Shown here: piece by piece, positions 41,358-49,057 of the stretch | Layout: each line of letters opens with the position of its first letter | How positions within the stretch are numbered: the first letter of the stretch is position 1 | Assembly (NCBI RefSeq): GCF_031760065.1 | Contig: NZ_CP134500.1 | Coordinates: 62,001 to 126,000, forward strand | Source of the DNA: Streptomyces durocortorensis | Lineage (GTDB): Bacteria; Actinomycetota; Actinomycetes; Streptomycetales; Streptomycetaceae | DNA length: 64,000 nucleotides | Reading direction: 5' to 3' | Translations under genes and position numbers: made by a program | Notes under the pieces: model-generated | What the model saw: only the letters and a program-made list of their open reading frames with translations | Databases searched by the model: none | Told to the model about the DNA's origin: nothing

Positions 41358-42812
41358 CTACGGGGTGTCGGACATGCTCTGGCGCGGGGCGTAGTGCCGC
41401 AGCGCCCGTGCCGTCAGTTCCTCGGCGGCGCCGGTGTATCCGGCCGGGTCGAGCAGCCGCTCCAGGTCCCGTACGCCGAACCGCTCGGCGATCACGTCCT
41501 CACTCAGGAGGACCTCGGCGAGCGGCAGGCCCGAGGCGGCCGCCGTGCGCGCGGCCCGGCTGATGACGTCCTTCGCGGCGGCCTTGCCGAGCACGGGTGC
41601 CAGGACGGCCGCCAGCCGCTCCGAGACGATCAGGCCACCGGTCAGGTCCAGGTTGGCCCGCATGCGCCCGGGCGAGACCTCCAGACCGGCCACCAGCTCG
41701 CGTGCGGTGTGCGCGGCCCCTCCGGCGAGCCGCAGACACTCCCGCAGCGGCTGCCATTCGGCGTGCCAGGCGCCGGCCGAGCGCTCGTCCTCGGACAGCA
41801 TCGTCTGCGCCAGCACACCGGCGTACGCGGGTACTTGCAGGGCCGCCGAGCGGATCAGCGTGGCGAGGGCGGGGTTGCGTTTCTGCGGCATCGCCGACGA
41901 GACCCCCCGGCCCGCCGCGGCGGGCTCCGCGAGCTCGGCGGTCTCGGTCCGGGCGAGCGACTGGACGTCCACGGCGATCTTCCCCAGCACGCCGGTGGCC
42001 AGGGCCAGTTCGGCGCCCAGCGCGGCGATGGGGGCGCGGTGGCTGTGCCAGGGCAGGGCCGGGGCGGACAGACCCGTCTCCGCGGCGAACCGCTCGGCCA
42101 GCCGGGCCGCGTAGCCCTCGGCCGCGGTCTCCTGCCGCGCTTCGCGGTGCAGCCGTTCGTATTCGACGTAGCCCGCCAGCGTGCCCGCCGCGCCGCCGAG
42201 TTGGACGACCAGGCCGTCGGACCTGAGCCGGCGCAGCCGCTCCCTCGTGTCGCAGACCGCCGCCAGCCAGCCCGCCGCCTTGAGGCCGAAGGTCGTGGGG
42301 ACCGCGTGGAGCGCCAGCGTGCGCCCGGCCATGAGCGTCTGCCGGTGCTCGTCGGCCAGCGTCCGCAGGGACGCGGCGATGCCGTCCAGATCCGCCGCCA
42401 GGAAGTCCAGGGTCCGTCCGGCGACCAGCATCAGCGCGGTGTCGAAGATGTCCTGGCTGGTCGAGCCACGGTGGACGTAGTCGGCGGCGTCGGGGGCCTT
42501 GGCCGCCACCAGGGCGGTGAACGCCTGGACCACGGCCACCACCGGGTTGGCCGCGCCCCGGCTGAGCACGGCGATCTCCCGCAGGTCCAGCCGCTCGGCA
42601 CGGGCCAGCTCGGTGATCGCCTCTGCCGCTGCGCCGGGTACGTTGCCGAGGCCCGCCTGGGCCCGTACCAGCGCGGCCTCCGCGTCGAGCAGCGCCTGGA
42701 GCCAGGCTCCGTCGGACGTGGCCGCCTCCGCCGGGGTTCCGGCCCGCACCGGGCTCAGCAGCCCGGCGTCGATGGTGTCAGCGGCGTGTGCGGGCGGGGT
42801 GGTGGCGTTCAC
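41358..42812 (-). CDS. Aspartase/fumarase-superfamily lyase, CreD-like nitrosuccinate lyase (484 aa)
   Basis: GTG 42812 overlaps the stop of the preceding flavoenzyme (GTGA). It belongs to the carboxymuconate cycloisomerase/adenylosuccinate lyase group: HRGSTSQDIFDTALML in the substrate region and the signature GVSSAMPQKRNPALATLI. CreD of the cremeomycin pathway, of the same group, splits nitrosuccinate into fumarate and nitrite. The assignment rests on the adjacent CreE-like oxygenase; a plain cycloisomerase would more likely sit among protocatechuate genes, and none are here. Product nitrite would serve an N-N bond-forming or diazotising step. Confidence 0.78.
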   Translation of the reverse strand: MNATTPPAHAADTIDAGLLSPVRAGTPAEAATSDGAWLQALLDAEAALVRAQAGLGNVPGAAAEAITELARAERLDLREIAVLSRGAANPVVAVVQAFTALVAAKAPDAADYVHRGSTSQDIFDTALMLVAGRTLDFLAADLDGIAASLRTLADEHRQTLMAGRTLALHAVPTTFGLKAAGWLAAVCDTRERLRRLRSDGLVVQLGGAAGTLAGYVEYERLHREARQETAAEGYAARLAERFAAETGLSAPALPWHSHRAPIAALGAELALATGVLGKIAVDVQSLARTETAELAEPAAAGRGVSSAMPQKRNPALATLIRSAALQVPAYAGVLAQTMLSEDERSAGAWHAEWQPLRECLRLAGGAAHTARELVAGLEVSPGRMRANLDLTGGLIVSERLAAVLAPVLGKAAAKDVISRAARTAAASGLPLAEVLLSEDVIAERFGVRDLERLLDPAGYTGAAEELTARALRHYAPRQSMSDTP

Positions 42813-44779
42813 CTTGTCAGTTCTCCCATCATCTCGCTGTCCTGACGAAGACCCTGGGCCAGCGCCAGTACGGCGTGCGCGATGGCGTCCGAGTCCTGGA
42901 GTGTCACGGAGTTCACCCCGGGACGTATCCCCGCCGCCGTGGCCCAGTGCACGGACTCGGTCGGCACCCCGAAGGCGAAACGACGCGGATGCGCGCGGCC
43001 CTCGGCGTCGATGACGTGGAACGGAGCGTCGGTGACGGCGAGTCCGCCGGTCTCGTACACCGTACCGTCGGGGCCCGCGACCTCGTAGGGGCGGCACTGG
43101 CCGGTGTCCAGGAGCTGGAGCAGCAGCGGGTCGGCGGTGGTCCGCAGATCGATCTCCGGCAGACGGGCCTCGACCAGTGTGGTGGCCCGGGTCAGCGAAC
43201 CGGGGACCGCGGCGGACTCGATGGTGAACGCCCGGGCGTCCTCGTCCGTGCCGGAGCGGACGTCGGGGCCGAGAACCCGCAGGACACCGGCCTCGATGAG
43301 GGCGATCGCCTCCTCGATCCGGCCGGCGGGCGGGCCGATGGAGAGGAACGCGTTGAGCGGTGTGTACCAGCCGTCCAGGTGCTGCCGGTGCGAGCTGCCC
43401 GTAAGGCCGCCGTGGTCGATGATCAGCCGGAGTTCGTTGCGCAGATCGCGCAGTACGTCGAGGGCGGCCTTCAGCGGTCCGGCCACGTTGCCCTCGCGCG
43501 CGGCCCGCAGGTCCTCGCGCAGATGGCCGAGCAGCCAGTCGTGGAAGTCGCGCGGCGAGGCGAACTCCCGGTCCGCGTGCGGGCGGGCGATCCGGTCCCA
43601 GTTCCAGTGGTCGTGCGGACCAATGCCGAACTCCGCGAGGACGTCGAGCTCCTGACCGCTGCCCGGCTTCGCCGCGAGGTAGCGCGCCCGTAGCCGTTCC
43701 GCGTCGCCGGAGCGGCCGTCGGCGGTGAGCAGCGTGGCGTAGTAGACGGTCTCGACCTCCTTGCTGACCAGCGGCCAGACCGTGGCCTGGAAGTCGATCC
43801 CCTCGTGCCGCCGGGCCTGCTCTCGCAGCTCCCGGATCACCTCGTCGGTCAGCACGGCGGGCTCGTGTCTGCCGTGGGCGCCCTTCTGGTTCTCGCCCCG
43901 GGAGTGGAAGGGAAGACCTCGGCGGGAGCCTGCGACGAGCCGGGGTTCGCGGCCTGAGGGCAGATAGACCAGCCGGTCCGAGCGGCGGACGAAGCGGCCG
44001 CCGCGGCCGTGGGTCAGCAGTGCCATGTAGTCGAAGAAGTTCAGACCGAGTCCCAGCAGCGCGACGGTCTCGCCCGGCTCCACCGGCGACAGGTCCACGT
44101 CCGCCGGGTTGGCGGGCAGCACGTAGCGCAGGCCGTTGGCGTGGGCGAAGCCGCCGAGTTCGGTCTGCCGGCGGGACCGGCGTACGGGCAGGTGCCCCTG
44201 GGCGAGGACCACCGCGTCGAGACCGTCGATGAGCACCCCGTTGTCGAGCAGGACGCTCTGGAGGCAGCCCGCCTTCCCGCTGTGGGGCTCCTCCTCGATC
44301 GCCACCGCCCGGGCCCGGTGGACGACGGTGGTCAGCCGTCCCGGCGCGGTCCGGGTGACCCGCTCGAAGACCCACTCCAGATAGTGCCCGTAGAACGCAC
44401 GGGTGGGATAGGAATCGGGGCCGAGCGCACGCGCCTCGTCCAGCAGCCGCTCGTCGCGCTGCCGGTCGTCCATGGGGCCGACCAGGGTCAGGAAGCGCGC
44501 CCATTCGTAGAGGCTGGGTCCGGGGGCGAGCACCCCGTCGATCCGGACGCTCTCGTCGGTGAACATCGTGACCTGGGAGGCCACGGTGTTCATCAGCAGG
44601 TGTTCGGGCTGGTCGGTACGCCACACCTGACCGGCCCCGGGCGGATACGGGTCCGCCACATGCACCGTGATCGGCACCTCGTCCGGCGCCGACCCGGCGT
44701 TCGCGCACAGCCGTTCGAGGACGGAGAGCCCTCGGGGCCCGGCACCGATGAGGCAGACGTCGAGCCGTCGGCTGGTCAT
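42809..44779 (-). CDS. FAD/NAD(P)-binding monooxygenase, CreE-like (656 aa)
   Basis: ATG 44779 with GGAGAG upstream; an earlier ATG at 44809 is possible. N-terminus LDVCLIGAGPRGLSVLERL carries the FAD GxGxxG; later TVALLGLGLNFFDYMAL is a second dinucleotide site and VVLAQGHLP a linker typical of this class. CreE-type enzymes, about this length, oxidise the amino group of L-aspartate three times to nitrosuccinate using FAD, NADPH and oxygen. The coupled downstream gene looks like CreD, and the pair is the hallmark of the aspartate-nitrosuccinate route to nitrite. Inference from family look and neighbour; other members of this flavoprotein group are uncharacterised. Confidence 0.78.
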   Translation of the reverse strand: MTSRRLDVCLIGAGPRGLSVLERLCANAGSAPDEVPITVHVADPYPPGAGQVWRTDQPEHLLMNTVASQVTMFTDESVRIDGVLAPGPSLYEWARFLTLVGPMDDRQRDERLLDEARALGPDSYPTRAFYGHYLEWVFERVTRTAPGRLTTVVHRARAVAIEEEPHSGKAGCLQSVLLDNGVLIDGLDAVVLAQGHLPVRRSRRQTELGGFAHANGLRYVLPANPADVDLSPVEPGETVALLGLGLNFFDYMALLTHGRGGRFVRRSDRLVYLPSGREPRLVAGSRRGLPFHSRGENQKGAHGRHEPAVLTDEVIRELREQARRHEGIDFQATVWPLVSKEVETVYYATLLTADGRSGDAERLRARYLAAKPGSGQELDVLAEFGIGPHDHWNWDRIARPHADREFASPRDFHDWLLGHLREDLRAAREGNVAGPLKAALDVLRDLRNELRLIIDHGGLTGSSHRQHLDGWYTPLNAFLSIGPPAGRIEEAIALIEAGVLRVLGPDVRSGTDEDARAFTIESAAVPGSLTRATTLVEARLPEIDLRTTADPLLLQLLDTGQCRPYEVAGPDGTVYETGGLAVTDAPFHVIDAEGRAHPRRFAFGVPTESVHWATAAGIRPGVNSVTLQDSDAIAHAVLALAQGLRQDSEMMGELTR

Positions 44780-44843
44780 AGTCAGTCTCTCCACTGAATC
44801 GGAAGTCATGTAGGTCCGCGCCCCGGCCGCGGGTGGCCGTGGG

Positions 44844-45740
44844 TCAGTTGGCGGCGGCCACACCGCTCAGCCGCAGCCCGCCCGGGGCCTTCGCCGGAAT
44901 CCGGCCCCGGCCCTGTACGCCGCGGACCAGGGCCGTGGTGAGGTGCGCCCGGCTGGTGAGGTGGCGCTCCGGCGCGTCCGAGCCGAGGTCGCGCAGGGCG
45001 TCCACGACCGTGCGCAGTTCGAGGGCGACCTCGCCGAGCACCTCGGCGACGGCGCGCGCGTTGGAGCCGACGATGTCGGTCCACAGCTCGGCGTCCCCCG
45101 CCGCGATGCGGGTCGCGTCGCGCAGCCCCTGCCCGGCGAGCTGGAGTTCGCTCTCGTCACCGTCCAGCAGCCGGGCGGCCAGCAGGCTCGCCACCATGTG
45201 CGGGGCGTGCGAGATCAGGGCCACCGCCCGGTCGTGCTCCTCGTGGCCCATCACGACCGGGCGGGCGCCGCACAGCTCGGCGAGTTCCGTCGCCCGGCCG
45301 ACGGCCCGGCGACCGACGCCCGCCGCCGGGGTGAGCACCCAGGGGCGGCCCTGGAAGAGGTCGCCCTGGGCCGCGAGCGGGCCGGACTGCTCCCGGCCCG
45401 CCATGGGGTGTCCGCCCACGTAGCGGCTGAGGTCGCAGCCCAGGGCGGCCGCCTCCGCCTGCGGCTTGGCCTTGACGCTCGCCGCATCGGTGTAGTCCTC
45501 GGCCAGACGCAGCTGCTGGTGCTCGTGCAGAGCCGATGCCACGTGCTGCGGAGGAACCGCGAGGACCGCCAGGTCCACGGGCGTACGCGGGGCGCCCACC
45601 AGACCGGCGCCGAGGTCGGCCGCGGTCCGGGCCGCCTCCGGGTCCCGGTCCAGCAGATAGGTGGTCACGCCCCGGCCCCGCAGGGCCAGGGCGATCGACG
45701 TACCGATCAGGCCGGTACCGACCACTGCGGCACTGCGCAT
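44844..45740 (-). CDS. tyrA: Prephenate dehydrogenase (298 aa)
   Basis: ATG 45740 overlaps the stop of the dioxygenase gene (ATGA). N-terminal AAVVGTGLIGTSIALALRGRG is the NAD loop; GGHPMAGREQSGP is the prephenate dehydrogenase signature (HPMAG with catalytic His), followed by VLTPAAG and ISHAPHMVASLLA. It converts prephenate to 4-hydroxyphenylpyruvate. Copies of this gene accompany HmaS, Hmo and HpgT in glycopeptide and other Hpg-using clusters, to raise the precursor supply. No ACT domain is visible, so it may be free of feedback control. Confidence 0.93.
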   Translation of the reverse strand: MRSAAVVGTGLIGTSIALALRGRGVTTYLLDRDPEAARTAADLGAGLVGAPRTPVDLAVLAVPPQHVASALHEHQQLRLAEDYTDAASVKAKPQAEAAALGCDLSRYVGGHPMAGREQSGPLAAQGDLFQGRPWVLTPAAGVGRRAVGRATELAELCGARPVVMGHEEHDRAVALISHAPHMVASLLAARLLDGDESELQLAGQGLRDATRIAAGDAELWTDIVGSNARAVAEVLGEVALELRTVVDALRDLGSDAPERHLTSRAHLTTALVRGVQGRGRIPAKAPGGLRLSGVAAAN

Positions 45741-46657
45741 CAGCGGCTGCTCCACAACAGCGGCAGGTACTCGGGGTCGCTGTAGTCCGGGGTGCCCTCG
45801 GCGGTCCTGCGCACCAGCACGTCGTGGTTGTACGCGACCTGCGCACCGTCCGAGCGGCGGAAGTCGCGGTAGCGGTTCCCGCCGTCCTGGAGGTGGAAGG
45901 AGATGGCCCGGCGCGGCCGGTCGCTGACGTTCGGTCCGCTGCCGTGGTAAGTGCGGCAGTGGTGGAAGTTGACGTGGCCCTTGGGGATGCGGACGGGGAT
46001 CTTGCGGACCTCGACGCCGTTGTAACGGGCGTTCTCCTCCAGCATGACCTCCAGCTCGCTGCGGTCGCGCTCGGCGAAGTGCAGGGAGGTGGCGTCGTTG
46101 TCCGCGGTCTCCTTCCAGTTGTGGCTGCCGTCCACCATGGTGATGGTGCCCATCTCCTCGTCGCAGTCGTGGAAGGGGATGAACGCGGTCAGCATCCGCT
46201 CGGAGGTGGACGTGGACCAGTAGTGGCGGTCGAAGTGCCAGGGCACGATGTTCGACGTCTCCTCCGCGACCGGCGGCTTGAAGATCAGCGTCGACTGGAA
46301 GACCCGGATCTCCTCGGCCTCGGCGAGCCGGGCGGCCACCGCGCCGAGCAGCGGCTTGCGCAGGATGCGGCCGATCGTGTCGTCCTCGTAGTGGATGTAG
46401 TCGTTGTGCCGCTGCACATCGCCGTGCTCCGGCTCCCAGTAGGCGAGCTTGGGCGGGCGCACGGGCAGCGTGCGGTCGCGGTGGCCGGCGTAGAAGCGCT
46501 CGCTGGCCGACTCCAGGAGGTCCACCTCCTCGTCGGTGAACAGCTTCTTCGAGAGGAACCAGCCGTGCTCGGCGTAGAAGAGGACGTCTTCGTCGGAGGG
46601 GAGCAGCTCCCGCTCCTCGTCGGTCAGGGTGAAGGCTGCGGATTCCTGAACAGTCAC
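45740..46657 (-). CDS. PhyH-like Fe(II)/2-oxoglutarate dioxygenase (305 aa)
   Basis: GTG 46657 behind AAGGAAG. The iron-binding facial triad is visible: WHFDRHYW (HxD) and, later, YHGSGPNVSDRPRRAISFH, where HGSGPN supplies the distal His and the Arg binds 2-oxoglutarate. Length fits the phytanoyl-CoA dioxygenase family, which hydroxylates, halogenates or desaturates amino acids and acyl chains in natural-product pathways. Coupled to tyrA and next to HmaS, so it may hydroxylate an amino acid or the Hpg-derived unit. Substrate not predictable. Confidence 0.85.
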   Translation of the reverse strand: MTVQESAAFTLTDEERELLPSDEDVLFYAEHGWFLSKKLFTDEEVDLLESASERFYAGHRDRTLPVRPPKLAYWEPEHGDVQRHNDYIHYEDDTIGRILRKPLLGAVAARLAEAEEIRVFQSTLIFKPPVAEETSNIVPWHFDRHYWSTSTSERMLTAFIPFHDCDEEMGTITMVDGSHNWKETADNDATSLHFAERDRSELEVMLEENARYNGVEVRKIPVRIPKGHVNFHHCRTYHGSGPNVSDRPRRAISFHLQDGGNRYRDFRRSDGAQVAYNHDVLVRRTAEGTPDYSDPEYLPLLWSSR

Positions 46658-46707
46658 GGATCTTCCTTCGGTGCGAGTGACACGGTGCGTACGGGCGGGG
46701 CGGCGGA

Positions 46708-47775
46708 TCAGGCGGTCGTCGCCTTCTCGCGTGCCACCGCCTCGTAGAGGGCCTTGATGTTGCCGCTGCCGAAGGTGCGGGCCCCGTGCCGGTCGATGAC
46801 CTCCCAGAAGAAGGTCTTCCGCACGTGCAGCGACTGGGTGAAGATCTGGAAGACCTGGCCCCAGTGGTCCTGGTCGACCAGGACGTTGGTGCGCCTGAGG
46901 TCCTCGATCTTCAGGTCGGGGCGGCCGAGGCGCGCCTCCAGCTCGTCGTAGTAGGTGTCCGGGGTCTCCAGGAACTTCACCCCGCGGGCCTCCAGCGCGG
47001 GCACCGCCTTGACGATGTCGTCGGCGAGCAGGGCGAGATGCTGGACGCCGGCGCCGTTGTGGCGGGCCAGGAAGCCGTCGATCTGGCCGGGCTTGCGGTC
47101 GGTGACCGGCTCGATGAGGGTGAAGGTGACCTTCCCCGAGGGGCTCTGCACCACCTTGGAGTCCATGGCCTGCTCACCGACCTCGATGAACTCCTCGAAG
47201 ATCTGGTTGAAGCCGAAGACCTTCTCGTAGAAGGCGACGGTGGGCCGCAGCAGGCCGGCGGGCAGGCAGATCGCCGCGTGGTCCACGGTGCTCAGCAGCT
47301 CTTCGCTCCGGTCCGGGTCCTCGGCGAAGATGTCCATCACGCCGGGCAGGAACTGCTCCCGGTCCCCGGAGCGCTGGACGAAGCGGTGGGCGACGTCCCC
47401 GAAGCCGAGCACGGAGGCGGTGACGACCTCGGTGCCGTCCTTGCTGTGCGTCTCGGGCTCCTCGACGGCGGTGGCGCCGCGCTCGATCGCCAGGGCGAAC
47501 GCCTTGGCGGCGTCGGTGACCTCGAAGGCGATGTTGGCCACCCCGTCGCCGTGCTGGGCCACGTAGGCGGCCGCCGGGTGCTTCTCGCTCAGTGCCGAGG
47601 TCAGGACGACATCGATGCCGCCCTGGCGCAGCAGCAGGGAGCGCCGGTCGGCCTGGCCCGTCTCGGGGCCGGCCTGGCCGCAGACCCGGAATCCGAGCGC
47701 GGTGCAGAGGAAGAACGCCGACTGCTGTGCGTCCCCGACGTAGAACTCGACATGGTCGACGGCTCCGATTTGCAC
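46708..47775 (-). CDS. hmaS: 4-Hydroxymandelate synthase, HPPD family (355 aa)
   Basis: GTG 47775 (AAGGGA upstream). Two vicinal-oxygen-chelate repeats; iron ligands His166 (VDHAAICL), His246 (VQHLALL) and Glu325 (FFWEVIDR). Ends TFGSGNIKALYEAVAREK. HPPD and HmaS share fold and substrate, 4-hydroxyphenylpyruvate; HPPD gives homogentisate, HmaS 4-hydroxymandelate. I call HmaS because Hmo, HpgT and tyrA are all present and because no homogentisate degradation genes are near, and because GARTFGSGNIKALYEA is typical of HmaS. First committed step to 4-hydroxyphenylglycine. Confidence 0.87.
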   Translation of the reverse strand: MQIGAVDHVEFYVGDAQQSAFFLCTALGFRVCGQAGPETGQADRRSLLLRQGGIDVVLTSALSEKHPAAAYVAQHGDGVANIAFEVTDAAKAFALAIERGATAVEEPETHSKDGTEVVTASVLGFGDVAHRFVQRSGDREQFLPGVMDIFAEDPDRSEELLSTVDHAAICLPAGLLRPTVAFYEKVFGFNQIFEEFIEVGEQAMDSKVVQSPSGKVTFTLIEPVTDRKPGQIDGFLARHNGAGVQHLALLADDIVKAVPALEARGVKFLETPDTYYDELEARLGRPDLKIEDLRRTNVLVDQDHWGQVFQIFTQSLHVRKTFFWEVIDRHGARTFGSGNIKALYEAVAREKATTA

Positions 47776-47791
47776 GTCTGTTTCCCTTTCT

Positions 47792-49057
47792 CTAGCGCTT
47801 CTTGCGGGTGCTGGCCGTACCGAGCAGCAGGCTGACGTTGTGGCCGCCGAAGGCGAACGAGTTGGAGATCGCGGCCTCGATCGGCTGCGCTCTGGCCTCG
47901 CCGCGCACGTGGTCCACATCGCAGGCCGGGTCGATCTCGTCGAGGTTGTGGGTGGGCGGCAGCTGGCCGCGCGAGATGGCGAGGGCGGTGAAGGCCGCCT
48001 CGACCGCGCCGGATCCGCCCAGGAGGTGACCGGTCATCGACTTCGTGCTGCTGACGGCCGGGGAGCGGTCGCCGAAGACGGCGCGGACCGCCTTCGTCTC
48101 GGCGATGTCGCCCAGTTTGGTCGCGGTGCCGTGGGCGTTGATGTAGCCGATGTCGTCGGGGACGAGCCCGCCGGTGGCGAGCGCCCCGCGCATGCTCATG
48201 GCGGCGCCCTCGCCGTCGGGCCGCGGCGCCGTGGGCCGGTACGCGTCGGTGGTGGCACCCCAGCCGAGGAGGTCGGCGTAGCCCGCCGCGCCGCGCGCGT
48301 CGGCGTGTGCGGCGCGCTCGACGACGAGCACGCCCGAGCCCTCGGCCAGGACGAAGCCGTTGCGGCGGCGGTCGAAGGGGCGGCTGGCCGCCTCGGGGTC
48401 GTCCCAGCTGTGGGCGAGCGCCCTGGCGTGGGCGAAGGCCAGTGCGGAGGTGGGGTTGAGCGGGGCCTCGGCCCCGCCGCAGACCACGACGTCGGCCTCG
48501 CCGTACCGGATGAGCCGGGCGGCCTCGGCCACCGCGTGGGCGCCGGCCGCGCAGGCGGTGGCGATCGCCGAACTCCAGCCCCGGATACCGTACTTGATGG
48601 CGATACGGGCGGCCGCCATGTTCGGCAGCATGCCCGGGAGCAGGTAGGGGCTGACGGCTGTGGGGCCGCGCTCGGTGCGGGCCTGGGTCTGTGCCTCGTA
48701 CGTCGTCAGGCCGCCCGCTCCGCTGGAGATGACGACGGCGACCCGGTGCGGGTCCACGTCCTGTCCGACGACGAGGCCCGCGTCGAGCAGCGCGTCGTCC
48801 GCCGCGGCCAGGGCCATCAGGGCGTAGCGGTCGACGAGGCGGCCCTCGCTCGGCGGCAGTACCTCGCGTGCCTCGATGTCCGGTGCGATGCCCGCCACGT
48901 CGACGCTGCCGTCGAGCAGGTGGCCCTCCGGCGGCCTGCGCAGCCCGGACTTGCCGTGGAGAAGCGCGTCGAAGGTGGCCGCCGCGCCGCGGCCGAGCGG
49001 GGTGAAGGTGCCGAGTCCGGTGATGACGGCTTTCCCGTCCGCGGTGGGGCCGCTCAT
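47792..49057 (-). CDS. Beta-ketoacyl-ACP synthase II-like enzyme (421 aa)
   Basis: ATG 49057 overlaps the ligase stop (ATGA), with GGAGGTGG upstream. Complete catalytic set: Cys169 in ATACAAGAHA, His in NAHGTATKLGD, and KSMTGHLLGGSGAVE with Lys and second His, ending SNSFAFGGHN. So it is a condensing enzyme and not a chain-length factor. It sits between an adenylate ligase and HmaS, with an ACP at the operon head, which suggests it extends a dedicated ACP-bound acyl or aryl starter. No partner chain-length factor, KR or DH genes are in this operon; fatty acid synthase or the PKS would have to complete any cycle. Confidence 0.9.
   Translation of the reverse strand: MSGPTADGKAVITGLGTFTPLGRGAAATFDALLHGKSGLRRPPEGHLLDGSVDVAGIAPDIEAREVLPPSEGRLVDRYALMALAAADDALLDAGLVVGQDVDPHRVAVVISSGAGGLTTYEAQTQARTERGPTAVSPYLLPGMLPNMAAARIAIKYGIRGWSSAIATACAAGAHAVAEAARLIRYGEADVVVCGGAEAPLNPTSALAFAHARALAHSWDDPEAASRPFDRRRNGFVLAEGSGVLVVERAAHADARGAAGYADLLGWGATTDAYRPTAPRPDGEGAAMSMRGALATGGLVPDDIGYINAHGTATKLGDIAETKAVRAVFGDRSPAVSSTKSMTGHLLGGSGAVEAAFTALAISRGQLPPTHNLDEIDPACDVDHVRGEARAQPIEAAISNSFAFGGHNVSLLLGTASTRKKR

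Noticed and set aside
41358..42812. Carboxymuconate cycloisomerase of protocatechuate breakdown
   Set aside because: No pca genes nearby, and it is coupled to a CreE-like flavoenzyme.
46708..47775. Ordinary HPPD of tyrosine catabolism
   Set aside because: No homogentisate dioxygenase or related gene is nearby, and tyrA, hmo and hpgT are; HmaS explains the set better.
47792..49057. KAS gene as a FabF self-resistance copy (platensimycin style)
   Set aside because: It is translationally coupled to a ligase in a biosynthetic operon headed by an ACP; a synthetic role is simpler, though not excluded.
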